From an uncultured Acetatifactor sp. (GTDB taxonomy: Bacteria; Bacillota; Clostridia; Lachnospirales; Lachnospiraceae): 64,000 nt of DNA. Shown here in pieces: positions 38,548-48,582 of this stretch (position 1 is the stretch's first letter; each line of letters begins with the position of its first letter). The notes under the pieces were generated by a model. That model was given only the letters and a program-made list of their open reading frames with translations, made no database searches and was not told the origin of the DNA. The stretch is from NCBI GenBank assembly GCA_947630715.1, contig CANRIP010000006.1, forward strand, positions 33,694 to 97,693. Direction: 5' to 3'. The translations under genes and the position numbers were made by a program.

Positions 38548-39564
38548 ATGAAAAAAAGAAGCCTGAAAAAAGCCGGGGCGGTATGCCTTGGCGTTATGAC
38601 CATGCTCTTTGGCTTTGCCGGCTGCGGCGGGGAAGGGAAAGGGCAGGGGGGAAACACGGAGATTGTGCTGAACGAGGTGGCCCATTCCATTTTTTACGCG
38701 CCCATGTATGTGGCTATCGAGAAAGGGTATTTTGAGGAAGAAGGGATCGACCTGACGCTGGTCACCGGGTTTGGGGCCGACAAAACCATGACGGCCGTTC
38801 TGACCGGGGAGGCGGACATCGGTTTCATGGGCAGCGAGAGCACCGTTTACACCTACGCGGGAGGAACGGAGGATTATGTGGTCAATTTTGCGCAGCTCAC
38901 CCAGCGGGCGGGAAATTTCCTGGTGTCACGGGAGCCCATCGACGATTTTTCCTGGTCCATGCTGATCGGAAAGGATGTGCTGGGCGGCAGGGCCGGCGGT
39001 ATGCCGGAGATGGTCTTTGAATATATTCTGGAAAAGAACGGCATCGATCCGGCGGATGTGAATATCGACCAAAGCATCGATTTCGGCTCGACGGCAGCGG
39101 CTTTTTCCGGCGGCCAGGGCGAATTTACAGTGGAGTTTGAGCCCCATGCCACCTCTCTGGAACAGAAGGGAGAAGGGTATGTGGTGGCGTCCCTGGGAGA
39201 AGATTCCGGCTTTGTGCCTTATACCGCCTTTTCCGCAAAGAAAAGCTTTCTGGAGAAAAACGGGGAGCTGGTTCAGGCCTTTACCGACGCCCTTCAGAAA
39301 GGGATGGATTATGTGCAGTCCCACAGCCCGGAAGAAATAGCCCAGGTGATCGCGCCTCAGTTTGCCGAGACGGATCCGGAAGCGCTGTCCGCCATTGTGA
39401 AACGATATTATGAACAGGATACCTGGAAAGAGGATCTGATCTTTGAAAAGGATTCCTTTGACCTGCTGCAGAATATTTTAATGGATGCCGGGGTGCTGGA
39501 AGAAAAGGTGCCCTATGAGAAACTGGTGACCACGGAATTTGCCGAAAAGGCCGCCGGGAAATAA
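38548..39564 (+). CDS. ABC transporter substrate-binding lipoprotein, NMT1/SsuA-like
   Basis: Lipobox GFAGCGG; EVAHSIFYAPMYVAIEKGYFEEEGIDLTLVTGFGADKTMTAVLTGEADIGFMG. Confidence 0.9.
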   Translation: MKKRSLKKAGAVCLGVMTMLFGFAGCGGEGKGQGGNTEIVLNEVAHSIFYAPMYVAIEKGYFEEEGIDLTLVTGFGADKTMTAVLTGEADIGFMGSESTVYTYAGGTEDYVVNFAQLTQRAGNFLVSREPIDDFSWSMLIGKDVLGGRAGGMPEMVFEYILEKNGIDPADVNIDQSIDFGSTAAAFSGGQGEFTVEFEPHATSLEQKGEGYVVASLGEDSGFVPYTAFSAKKSFLEKNGELVQAFTDALQKGMDYVQSHSPEEIAQVIAPQFAETDPEALSAIVKRYYEQDTWKEDLIFEKDSFDLLQNILMDAGVLEEKVPYEKLVTTEFAEKAAGK

Positions 39565-39729
39565 AGCCGTCCGGCAGGAAGATCGCGGCGCCGCCGGGAA
39601 AAACTTCAGCCACCGGGCGGAGCGCCGGTTCTTCCTGGGTCACGGAAAGGAATTTAACGCTGGAGGTGACGAGGCAAGAGATCTCCCGGAAGAAGTGGGG
39701 CGGGAGCGCCTGGGCGAAAAGGAGAAAGG

Positions 39730-41520
39730 TTGAAGAAAGCGTGGAAATCCCCGGGCAGGTGGATCTGGGGCAGGATGAAAATCAGAAAACAGATGTATCT
39801 GCTCTATATGGCGGTGCTTTTGATCCCGGTGGCGCTGATCGGGGCGGCGTTAGTGGGAAACGCGCTGAAGGTGCTGAACGATTACAACACGGAACTGGCG
39901 GAGGCCGCAAACAGCCGGATCAGAACCCTGCTCGGGGATGTGACCGCCAGGACTTACAACACGGCCTGGGCGCTCAGTTCCGACAGGGAGCTGACGGAGC
40001 TTCTGATCGCGGACTATGAAGACGGCATGGCCTTTGTCCGGGCGGTCAACGCAAGCAGCCTTCTGGACTCGGTGGTCTACGGGCAGGAGGAGATCGCCTC
40101 CATCCAGATTTATACGGATAATCCCGGGATCAGCGATTACAAGCAGTTTCGGGCCGTCACCGGGCAGGTGGAGAAACAGCCCTGGTTTCTCCGCGCTATG
40201 AATCAGACGGGAGCTTTCTGGACTTCCTTTCAGGCCGAAGACGGATCCGGCAGCAATCCCTTCTGCCTGGTGTGCCCCGTCATCCTGGTGGGATCCGACT
40301 ACCGGGCGGTGATGGTCATACACCTCAGCGACCGCTATCTGCGCTCCCGGCTGAATTCTGACATGACAGACGCGGTTTCCCTGGACGATCAGGGGATTGT
40401 GTACAGCTCCGTGGGAAGCTGGTATGGCAGGGAGCAGGTGATGGAGGTGGACTACACGGATCGCTACTATCGCTTTTCCGGCAGAGTCTGGGCGGACGGC
40501 AAGGAATATTTCGGAGCCCTGTCCACCCAGAGCCTCTACGGGACGCGCTCCCGGCTGTATGTGTGCTCCTTAAGCGATCAGGGGATTGCAACGACCCGGA
40601 GAATCCTGCGCAGCTACGCTTTGATTCTGGCGCTGGCGGTTCTCATACCGGGGGTGCTCTTTCTGATTTTTACCAGGTATTTTGTGGGAAGGGTGCAACT
40701 GCTGCGGGAGGAGATGCACAAGGCCAGCAACCAGGACTACGACATCCTGACGGATTTTACGGGGAATGACGAACTGACGGAAGCCTATGAGGACTTAAAG
40801 GTCATGGTGCATGCCATTCAGGAGAAGGATGCCAGGATGTACCAGGCGGAGCTGGATCGGGCCAAGCTCTTAAACCAGCAGCAGATGATGGAGTACAAGC
40901 TGCTGGCGGGGCAGATCAATCCCCACTATCTCTACAACACCCTGGAGACCATCCGCATGAAGGCGCTTACAGGCGGGGACAGGGAGGTGGCGGACGCCAT
41001 CAAGATCCTGGGCAGGACCCTGCGCTATGTGCTGGACAACAACGGCACCATCTCCACTACGCTGGATAAAGAGTTAAGTTACGTGGAGGACTATCTGGCC
41101 ATCCAGAAACTGCGGTTCGGGGATCGCATCAACTGCCAGGTGGAGATCCAGGAGGGGCTGGACATATGCAGCTTTCGGATTCTTCCCCTGCTGCTGCAGC
41201 CTGTGGTGGAAAACGCGGTGGTGCACGGGCTGGAGGATACGGGAAAGCAGGGCCGGATCCGCCTGGAGGTGCGAAAGGAAGGGGAGGCGCTCAGGCTGGA
41301 CGTGACCGACAACGGCCGGGGCATGACCCGGGAGGAGTTTTTGAAACTTACGGAGAAACTGGAGGATACGGATCCGCCCAAGACTGGTATCGGTCTGTAC
41401 AATACCCAGCAGCGGATTAAGCTCTGCTACGGGGAGGCGTACGGCATCCGGCTGGAGAGCAGCCGGGAACTTGGGACGAAGGTGCGTATTCTCCTTCCCG
41501 CCTGTGAGGTGGACGGCTGA
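39730..41520 (+). CDS. YesM-type sensor histidine kinase
   Basis: GQINPHYLYNTLETIRMKAL His-kinase motif, DNGRGMTREEF ATPase motif; extracellular sensor between TMs; start may be Met at 39778. Confidence 0.93.
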   Translation: MKKAWKSPGRWIWGRMKIRKQMYLLYMAVLLIPVALIGAALVGNALKVLNDYNTELAEAANSRIRTLLGDVTARTYNTAWALSSDRELTELLIADYEDGMAFVRAVNASSLLDSVVYGQEEIASIQIYTDNPGISDYKQFRAVTGQVEKQPWFLRAMNQTGAFWTSFQAEDGSGSNPFCLVCPVILVGSDYRAVMVIHLSDRYLRSRLNSDMTDAVSLDDQGIVYSSVGSWYGREQVMEVDYTDRYYRFSGRVWADGKEYFGALSTQSLYGTRSRLYVCSLSDQGIATTRRILRSYALILALAVLIPGVLFLIFTRYFVGRVQLLREEMHKASNQDYDILTDFTGNDELTEAYEDLKVMVHAIQEKDARMYQAELDRAKLLNQQQMMEYKLLAGQINPHYLYNTLETIRMKALTGGDREVADAIKILGRTLRYVLDNNGTISTTLDKELSYVEDYLAIQKLRFGDRINCQVEIQEGLDICSFRILPLLLQPVVENAVVHGLEDTGKQGRIRLEVRKEGEALRLDVTDNGRGMTREEFLKLTEKLEDTDPPKTGIGLYNTQQRIKLCYGEAYGIRLESSRELGTKVRILLPACEVDG

Positions 41521-41579
41521 AACTCCAATTTTGAACGTATATCATGTGGAATTGGCTATGTATTTTTTTGAGATTCCTT

Positions 41580-41632
41580 CTGTTAAAGTGGGAGATGTGA
41601 GAGGATTTTCTCACGACTATTTTAACAGGAGG
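41580..41632 (+). promoter_or_regulatory. Nested hairpin abutting the Shine-Dalgarno of the surface protein gene
   Basis: CTGTTAAA (41580-41587)/TTTAACAG (41621-41628) enclosing GTGAGA (41597)/TCTCAC (41609); SD AGGAGG begins at 41627. Confidence 0.6.
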
Positions 41633-41639
41633 AATTTTT

Positions 41640-43415
41640 ATGAGAAAGAAGCTGAAGAAATTAATGACGTTTCTTCTGACCGGCGTAATGATGTTTGCTA
41701 CGCTGGGTCTGCCGGTTTCCGCAGAGGGCGAAGAATATGAGATGTTTATCGCCATCGGCGCCGATCTGGCGGAGGATGGGGACTGGGGACTCCAGTATTA
41801 CGGAGACGGCGCTGCATCCAACGCCGGCGACATTGTCACGTCCAACGCGAAGGTGAAGGTGGGCGACACCGTGACCATCGGCCTGACCATGCCTTCTCCC
41901 GTGTTGAAGACCTACTTTGTGGCTCCCGTTCTGGTGGCTGAGGGCGTTGGAAACCTCGACTACACCATCGACAGCATCAAGCTGGACGGGGAGGACGTGC
42001 TGGCAGACGTGAATCTGGCTGCCGGAGACGCTTTCTGGTATGAAGGCACCGGCGATTACACCGACAAGCAGGCTGTGCGCCTGGCCGGCGGCTACAACGA
42101 GTGGGGCACCAAGTACATGGCTGAGGCTCCTGCGGGCTTTACCACCATCGAGTACACCATCACCTTAAACGGCATCGAGTTCGGCGCGCCCGAGGGAGAG
42201 CTGGTTCCCAGCACTGAGAGCTACGACGCTTTCATCGCCATCGGCGGCGACAAGGATGAGGCGGATGACTGGCTCCTGTCATATCCCGGCGATACCGCAG
42301 GCATCACCGCCACCACCGGCACCATCAAAAACGGTGAGACCACCACACTGACCCTGGAGTTTGAAAAACCTGTGCTCAACGTGTGGTACATGGCTCCCTG
42401 CGTGATCTTCCCCAACGGGGACGCAGGACAGGTTTCCGATCAGAGTACCTTTGACATCAAGCTCTATATCGACGATGAGGAAGTGGACATCGACATGACG
42501 GCAGGTGCTTCCTGCTGGGCAGAGGCAACCGGCGACTATTCGCAGGATCAGTGCCTGCGCCTGGCCGGCGGCTACAACGAGTGGGGCACCCAGTACATTG
42601 CCGAGCCTTCCGGTTTCACCAAGGTGACCTATGAGATCACTCCCAACATTCTGCTGGCTCCCGTGGAGGAGGTTCCCCAGTTTGAGTTTGATCCCAACGG
42701 AACCTATCACGCATATCTGGGCGTACAGACCCCTACCTGGCTGTTCCGTAACGCCTGGAACGACGCTACCTACGGCCGCGATGTGGACGGCGGCGCATAC
42801 TTCGGCGAAATGGGCTTTGCCGAGAGCGACTGGCAGCCCCAGGGCGGTACCTTTACAGACGTGGAGATCACTGGAAACGGCACTTACACCGTAGCGCTGA
42901 ACGGCTTTGATTTCTCCGGTACCTTTAACGACCAGCCCATCCTGGGTAGCGACGGCACCTTTAACCTGTTGTTCGTATCTACGGATCTGCCCAGAAACGA
43001 TGCCGTAGTCATCTCCAACGTCGTGTTAAAGATGGACGGCAAGGAGATTACCACGCAGGAGACGCCTTTCCTGGATCCCGATCAGAAGGAGACCCAGAGC
43101 ATCCTGCTGGCCAACATCTGGAACAGTGATATCACTGCGCTTCCCTACTACGCAGCTCCCACCAGCAGCATCGAGATAAGCTTTGACGTGTCCGGCTTTG
43201 CAAACGATGCCGCTCCTCAGGAGGCTCCCGCAGAGGATGCGCAGGAAGACCAGGCCCAGGAATCTGACGAGGGCACGGCGCCCGCCGACGAGACCGCCGC
43301 ACCCGCAGAGGAGGGAGGATCTTCCCTTTCTCCCGTGGTGATCGTAGTCATCGTGGTAGTGGTGGCTGCTGTGGTTGCCTGCGCGGTTGTGGCTGTTAAA
43401 AAGAAGAAACAGTAA
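41640..43415 (+). CDS. Secreted, membrane-anchored surface protein with tandem beta-sandwich-like modules
   Basis: Signal peptide; internal repeats ending (V/L)RLAGGYNEWGT(K/Q)Y; third divergent module; acidic linker, C-terminal TM and KKKKQ. Confidence 0.75.
   Translation: MRKKLKKLMTFLLTGVMMFATLGLPVSAEGEEYEMFIAIGADLAEDGDWGLQYYGDGAASNAGDIVTSNAKVKVGDTVTIGLTMPSPVLKTYFVAPVLVAEGVGNLDYTIDSIKLDGEDVLADVNLAAGDAFWYEGTGDYTDKQAVRLAGGYNEWGTKYMAEAPAGFTTIEYTITLNGIEFGAPEGELVPSTESYDAFIAIGGDKDEADDWLLSYPGDTAGITATTGTIKNGETTTLTLEFEKPVLNVWYMAPCVIFPNGDAGQVSDQSTFDIKLYIDDEEVDIDMTAGASCWAEATGDYSQDQCLRLAGGYNEWGTQYIAEPSGFTKVTYEITPNILLAPVEEVPQFEFDPNGTYHAYLGVQTPTWLFRNAWNDATYGRDVDGGAYFGEMGFAESDWQPQGGTFTDVEITGNGTYTVALNGFDFSGTFNDQPILGSDGTFNLLFVSTDLPRNDAVVISNVVLKMDGKEITTQETPFLDPDQKETQSILLANIWNSDITALPYYAAPTSSIEISFDVSGFANDAAPQEAPAEDAQEDQAQESDEGTAPADETAAPAEEGGSSLSPVVIVVIVVVVAAVVACAVVAVKKKKQ
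42076..42110 (+). repeat. 35-nt exact direct repeat, copy 1
   Basis: TGCGCCTGGCCGGCGGCTACAACGAGTGGGGCACC; identical copy 480 bp downstream. Confidence 0.95.
42556..42590 (+). repeat. 35-nt exact direct repeat, copy 2
   Basis: Identical to 42076-42110; offset 480 bp (160 codons). Confidence 0.95.
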
Positions 43416-43472
43416 GACTTGGCCGGTTCAGAAAGAGCCAGGTAAGCGTTTCAACGCTGCATCAGGCTTTCA

Positions 43473-43505
43473 GGGCGGAAGAAATTTCTTTCTTCCGCCC
43501 TTTTC
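43473..43505 (+). terminator. Intrinsic terminator after the surface protein gene
   Basis: GGGCGGAAGAAA-TTTC-TTTCTTCCGCCC then TTTT. Confidence 0.9.
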
Positions 43506-43638
43506 ATGTGCAAAAAATTAGTGTATTTTCGGTGAAATTATTGAGGTGTCTTTTCAAAAATCCTTCCGGTATAATGTAGACAGCATCATAATCGTCCTTA
43601 CTGTGTGCTTTTGTAAGGCAAAATAAGGGAGGTAGAGG

Positions 43639-45093
43639 ATGAGTAACACAAAGACAGGCGCAGGAAAGACAGCCGACTATCTTTACTATGTGGTGCGCAT
43701 TGCAACCCTGGTCATGGTGGTCATAGCTTTCTTCCCGCAGTTGAACCCGGCTAAGATCTGTGAGTTTGTGAATAAGAACATGTCGCTTTTCACGTCGGGG
43801 GTTTCCTATGGCGGACTGACGAAGGAATGCGGCAGGGCGTTCCGGCAGGGCTGGATCCAGGAGTCCAGTTTCCGGCTGCTGTTCGCATCCAGCATGATTT
43901 CCTGTATCGGCATTGCCCTGGCGGTGGTAAACGGGTGCATGTCCATCGGCAATGTGAAGTTTAAGAGGCTTGGCAACTGGTTCGGCATCGCCGGGACGGT
44001 GCTGGAGCTGGGAGGTATGGCAGGTATCTACAACGCCTACACCCAGGTTGCTGCTACGGATCACCCGGACAGGGTCATTCCCAGTCTGCCCGCTTTTCAG
44101 ATGGGACTGTTTCTGACACTGGCAGTTTTGGTGCTGGTCTGCACAGTGGTCATACAGTTGCTTCTGCCAAAGGCCCGGCCCGAGGATCAATATGAGATGG
44201 AGTCCAAGTATAAGCTGTTTCTGATGTTTATGCCCTTTGCGGCGCTGGCCTTCGTGTTCAGCTACCTGCCCCTGTACGGATGGCGGTACGCCTTCTATAA
44301 CTATGAATCCGGCGGCACGTTAAGCAGGGACAATTTCGTGGGCTTCCAGTGGTTTACTATGCTCTTTGAGAACGCGGCCACCAGACAGGATATCGTGAGA
44401 GTGCTGCGCAACACCCTGGCCATGAGCGGTTTAGGGATCGCTACCAGTTGGTGCGCCATGGCTTTTGCCATCTTCCTGTCGGAGATCAAGAACAGCCATG
44501 TGAGACGGTTCGTGCAGACATTCACCACTATCCCCAACTTTATCAGTTGGGTGCTGGTGTATGCCATCGCCTTTGCCATCTTCTCCACCGACGGTTTCTT
44601 AAGCGGCATCATGCAGAATATGGGCGTCTGGGACGCGGGGAGGAATCTGCTGCAGGATCCCAGCCACATGTGGCTGAAGATGCTGGCCTGGGGCATGTGG
44701 AAGGGCATCGGCTGGAGCGCCATCATCTATATAGCGGGCATCTCCGGCATCGACCAGCAGCTCTATGAGGCGGCCACCGTGGACGGCGCGGGACGTTTCC
44801 AGAAGATGTGGCACATCACCGTGCCCGGACTGATTCCCACCTACATGGTCATGCTGCTCATGTCCATCGCCGGTATCTTAAGCAACGGCATGGATCAGTA
44901 TATGGTCTTCGAGAACGCCATGAACACGGACACGATTACCGTGCTGGATCTGTATGTGTATAAATTGGGTATTGTGGGAGGCGCGATTCCTCTCTCCACC
45001 ATGATCGGCATGGTGAAATCCTTGATCAGCGTTGTCCTGCTCTTTGCCGCCAACAGTATCTCCAAGCTGCTGCGCGGTGAGAGTATCGTTTAA
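43639..45093 (+). CDS. ABC transporter permease, LplB-like
   Basis: EAATVDGAGRFQKMWHITVPGLIPTYMVMLLMSIAGIL (EAA loop), multiple TMs; extended N-terminal membrane region. Confidence 0.9.
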   Translation: MSNTKTGAGKTADYLYYVVRIATLVMVVIAFFPQLNPAKICEFVNKNMSLFTSGVSYGGLTKECGRAFRQGWIQESSFRLLFASSMISCIGIALAVVNGCMSIGNVKFKRLGNWFGIAGTVLELGGMAGIYNAYTQVAATDHPDRVIPSLPAFQMGLFLTLAVLVLVCTVVIQLLLPKARPEDQYEMESKYKLFLMFMPFAALAFVFSYLPLYGWRYAFYNYESGGTLSRDNFVGFQWFTMLFENAATRQDIVRVLRNTLAMSGLGIATSWCAMAFAIFLSEIKNSHVRRFVQTFTTIPNFISWVLVYAIAFAIFSTDGFLSGIMQNMGVWDAGRNLLQDPSHMWLKMLAWGMWKGIGWSAIIYIAGISGIDQQLYEAATVDGAGRFQKMWHITVPGLIPTYMVMLLMSIAGILSNGMDQYMVFENAMNTDTITVLDLYVYKLGIVGGAIPLSTMIGMVKSLISVVLLFAANSISKLLRGESIV

Positions 45094-45107
45094 GGAGGTG
45101 ACGGAAA

Positions 45108-46076
45108 ATGGCGAAGACAACTCAGGAAAAATTAGACGAGAAGGCGGAGAAACTCTATTATAAGAAACACAAAAAAAGGTACCGCTACACGGCGGGAGAC
45201 ATCGTATTCAGCATACTGAACTACACCTTTTTCATCGTGTTCACCCTATGCTGCGTGTTCCCCTTTTATTACCTGTTTATCAACACCATCTCGGACAACG
45301 AGCTGGTGAGCAGGGCGGCCATCAACTTTATCCCCAGGGGCATCCACTTTGAGAACTACGCGAACCTGTTCCATGCAGGGGAGGTGGGGCAGGCCTTCCT
45401 GGTCTCCATTTCCCGGACGGTTATCGGCACCACTTTAATGGTGGCGGCCTCCGCTTTGGCAGGGTATCTGGTGACCAAGCAGAACATGTGGCACCGCAAG
45501 TTCTGGTACCGGTTCCTGGTGGTGACCATGTACTTTAACGCGGGCACCATTCCCTGGTATCTGAACATGTCCATGCTGGGACTGACCAATAACTTCCTGG
45601 CCTACATCATCCCCGGCATTGTGGCGCCCTACAATATCATCCTGGTAAAGACCTATGTGGAGTCCATTCCCGCGGAGCTGGAGGAGAGCGCCTTTATGGA
45701 CGGAGCGGGATACTTCACCATCTTCCGGCGGATCATCCTGCCTCTGTGCAAGCCCATTCTGGCCACCATCGCCATCTTTGGCGCGGTGGGCCATTGGAAT
45801 TCCTTTACAGATTCCCTGATCCTGATGCAGAACGCGCCGGAGCTCTTTACCCTGCAGCACAGGCTGTATCTGTATCTGAACACTACTTCCAATCTGGGGG
45901 CGCTCTTTGAGGGCGGCGCATCCTCGGTGTCGGAGGGGGTGATTCAGAGCGCCTTAAATTCCAAGGTGATCAAGTACACCATCTCCATGGTGTCCATCAT
46001 CCCGATCCTGCTGGTGTATCCCTTCATGCAGCGGTATTTTGAGAAAGGTATCATGTTGGGCGCCGTTAAGGGCTGA
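45108..46076 (+). CDS. Carbohydrate ABC transporter permease, LplC/YtcP-like
   Basis: ELEESAFMDGAGYFTIFRRIILPLCKPILATIAIF; ends YPFMQRYFEKGIMLGAVKG. Confidence 0.95.
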   Translation: MAKTTQEKLDEKAEKLYYKKHKKRYRYTAGDIVFSILNYTFFIVFTLCCVFPFYYLFINTISDNELVSRAAINFIPRGIHFENYANLFHAGEVGQAFLVSISRTVIGTTLMVAASALAGYLVTKQNMWHRKFWYRFLVVTMYFNAGTIPWYLNMSMLGLTNNFLAYIIPGIVAPYNIILVKTYVESIPAELEESAFMDGAGYFTIFRRIILPLCKPILATIAIFGAVGHWNSFTDSLILMQNAPELFTLQHRLYLYLNTTSNLGALFEGGASSVSEGVIQSALNSKVIKYTISMVSIIPILLVYPFMQRYFEKGIMLGAVKG

Positions 46077-46103
46077 CCCGCATCATATAAAGGAGGAAAA
46101 GCA

Positions 46104-47846
46104 ATGATAAAAATGAAAAAGTTTCTTGCAGGCGCCATGGCCGCCGTCCTGATGGCAGGAACGCTTGCCGGCTGCGGAGGCGGAGGCGGTAACGGTGACG
46201 GAAGCGGGGGAGGAAACGCCGACAGCGGCGATCTGGTAACTCTGACCGTCTTCAGCGAGAGGGCAAACTATTCCGGCGAGATGCAGGGCTGGTTTGCCAA
46301 GATCCTGGCGGATAAGTTCAACGTAAAGTTCAATATCATCCCTTCCGGCGAAGGCGTGTTTGATACGCGTATGGTGGCCGGGGATCTGGGCGATATCATC
46401 GTCTGGGGCTCCGACGATTCCAACTACCAGCGGGCGGTGGAGGAGGGGATGCTCCTGGACTGGGAGGAGGATAACATTCTGCAGGAGTACGGCCCTTATA
46501 TGTGGGAGCATCTGCAGGACGCCTTTGAAAAGAATAAGCAGGTGTCCGCCCAGAAGGATGATGAGGGAAACGTGATTTCCGCAGACACTATCTATGGTTT
46601 TGCGGCCAGCGCCGCGGCCAGCCCCCAGAGCCACGACGCTTTCCTGTACACCTGGGACATCCGCTGGGATCTGTATAAGCAGCTTGGCTACCCTAAGGTG
46701 GACAACCTGGACGACCTGATGGACGTGCTGGAGGATATGCAGGAGCTGTGCCCCACCGACGACAAGGGCAACAAGACCTACGCCATGTCCCTCTGGCCGG
46801 ACTGGGACGGCAACATGGTGATGTATGTCAAGAGTATGGCCACCGCCTACTATGGCTATGACGAGTTCGGTTTCGGCCATTACAACGTGACCAACGGCGA
46901 ATATTACGATGCGCTGTCCGATGGGAGTCCCTATCTGGAGATGCTGGCATGGTTCAACGAGCTGTACCGCAGGGGACTGCTGGATCCCGACTCCATGACC
47001 CAGACTTACAACGAGATGATCGCCAAGGTGCAGAACGGCGGCGTATTGTTCTCCATCTTTAACTATGCGGGCAGCCAGGGCTTTAACAACCAGGCCCACT
47101 ACGACAAGGATCAGATCATGATGAGCTTAAAGCCCACCCAGGCGGTTCCCATCGTGTACGGCTTAAGTTCCATGGGAGGAAACCAGCCCTGGAGCATCGG
47201 CGCCAAGACCCAGTATCCCGAGCTCTGCATGGAGATCCTGGACTGGCTGTGCACACCTGAGGGACGTCTGACCATCGACTACGGCCCCAAGGGTCTCTGC
47301 TGGGACTATGACGAGAACGGAAAGACCTATCTGACCGAGTTCGGCCTGACCTGCGTGGAGGACAGAACCACTGTGATGCCCGAGGAATGGGGCGGCAAGA
47401 CCTTTAATGACGGCGCTTTCCAGCCCAACCAGATCACCTGGGCGCCTATGGACACCAACCCGGAATCCGGCGAGCCTTATAACAGAGAGTACTGGGCAAG
47501 TTTCCAGGTGCCCGAGGGACGCTGCCCGGCGGAAGTGGACTGGAGAGAGTATACAGGCTGCACCGCTGTGACGGAGTATCTGGAGAATAACGATTATGTG
47601 GTGGATGTGGTCACCACCTATTCGGCGACGGAGCAGGATGATGCGCTGGAGACGAAATGGAGTCAGGTGGCAACCTGTATTAAGGATTACAGTTGGAGAG
47701 CTATCTATGCGGAGACGGAGGAGGAGTTTGACCAGATCGTCAAGGAGATGTATGGCAAGGCAATGTCCTACGGTTACCGTGAATGCGTAGAATACCAGCG
47801 GAATGAGGCTGCCAGAAAGAACGCTTTGCAGGAGCCTCTCAGATAA
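46104..47846 (+). CDS. Extracellular solute-binding lipoprotein, LplA-like
   Basis: Lipobox TLAGCGGGG; solute-binding family sequence next to LplB/LplC-like permeases. Confidence 0.93.
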   Translation: MIKMKKFLAGAMAAVLMAGTLAGCGGGGGNGDGSGGGNADSGDLVTLTVFSERANYSGEMQGWFAKILADKFNVKFNIIPSGEGVFDTRMVAGDLGDIIVWGSDDSNYQRAVEEGMLLDWEEDNILQEYGPYMWEHLQDAFEKNKQVSAQKDDEGNVISADTIYGFAASAAASPQSHDAFLYTWDIRWDLYKQLGYPKVDNLDDLMDVLEDMQELCPTDDKGNKTYAMSLWPDWDGNMVMYVKSMATAYYGYDEFGFGHYNVTNGEYYDALSDGSPYLEMLAWFNELYRRGLLDPDSMTQTYNEMIAKVQNGGVLFSIFNYAGSQGFNNQAHYDKDQIMMSLKPTQAVPIVYGLSSMGGNQPWSIGAKTQYPELCMEILDWLCTPEGRLTIDYGPKGLCWDYDENGKTYLTEFGLTCVEDRTTVMPEEWGGKTFNDGAFQPNQITWAPMDTNPESGEPYNREYWASFQVPEGRCPAEVDWREYTGCTAVTEYLENNDYVVDVVTTYSATEQDDALETKWSQVATCIKDYSWRAIYAETEEEFDQIVKEMYGKAMSYGYRECVEYQRNEAARKNALQEPLR

Positions 47847-47923
47847 AAGAAAACGGTGAGACTCATAGAACAACAGGAGGCAGCCCATAGGGCGGCCCCT
47901 TCTGAAAGAAAGGATATCCTGCC

Positions 47924-48544
47924 ATGAAATTTTTCAGCGCGGACGGCCCATTATACAGGTTCTTTTCCAGACTGTGGGATGTGATCGTGTTAAATTTTCT
48001 ATGGCTTTTGTGCTGTATTCCCATAGTGACCTTCGGGGCCTCCACGGTGGCTGTGTTCAGTGTGACCTTAAAGATGGCGGACGAGACGGAAGGATATGTG
48101 GGACGGCAGTTTTTCAAGGCCTTTAAGGTGAATTTAAAGCAGGGGATCCCTCTGGGGCTGCTGGCGCTGTTCTGTGCCTATGTGGTGTATCTGGATTTTG
48201 AGTTGTTCCGGGCCATAGAGGACGGGCCCATGATCTTTTTGATCTTCGGGATCCTGGCCATCGGAGTGTTCGGGGCCGCGTTCCTTTACGCTTTTGCCTT
48301 AAGCGCCCGGTATGAAAACACGCTGCTCAACACCTTAAAGAACTCCGTCAGAATCACCTGCCGGTTCTTTGGGCGTACCCTGATCCTGGTGGCGGTGCTG
48401 GTCATCGAGGCGCTTGTGTTTCTGTTTAACACCACCACGTTCTTTATCGGTATCCTGGTGGGGCCGGTGTGCCTGATGTATACGGTAAGCGGCATGGCGC
48501 TGCCGCTGTTCCGGGAGATCGAGCGGGAGAATCAGGGAGAATAA
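47924..48544 (+). CDS. YesL/DUF624 family membrane protein
   Basis: MKFFSADGPLYRFFSRLWDVIVLNFLWLLCCIPIVTFGAST. Confidence 0.93.
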   Translation: MKFFSADGPLYRFFSRLWDVIVLNFLWLLCCIPIVTFGASTVAVFSVTLKMADETEGYVGRQFFKAFKVNLKQGIPLGLLALFCAYVVYLDFELFRAIEDGPMIFLIFGILAIGVFGAAFLYAFALSARYENTLLNTLKNSVRITCRFFGRTLILVAVLVIEALVFLFNTTTFFIGILVGPVCLMYTVSGMALPLFREIERENQGE

Positions 48545-48547
48545 AAA

Positions 48548-48582
48548 GGAACCGGGCCGTCAGGTGGCCCGGTTCTTTTTTC
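48548..48582. terminator. Bidirectional terminator between the convergent YesL and response-regulator genes
   Basis: GAACCGGGCC (48549-48558)/GGCCCGGTTC (48566-48575) with A-run on left and T-run on right. Confidence 0.9.

Noticed and set aside
46083-47099. 338-aa minus-strand ORF
   Set aside because: Antisense to the LplA-like solute-binding gene, which has a clear lipobox and operon context.
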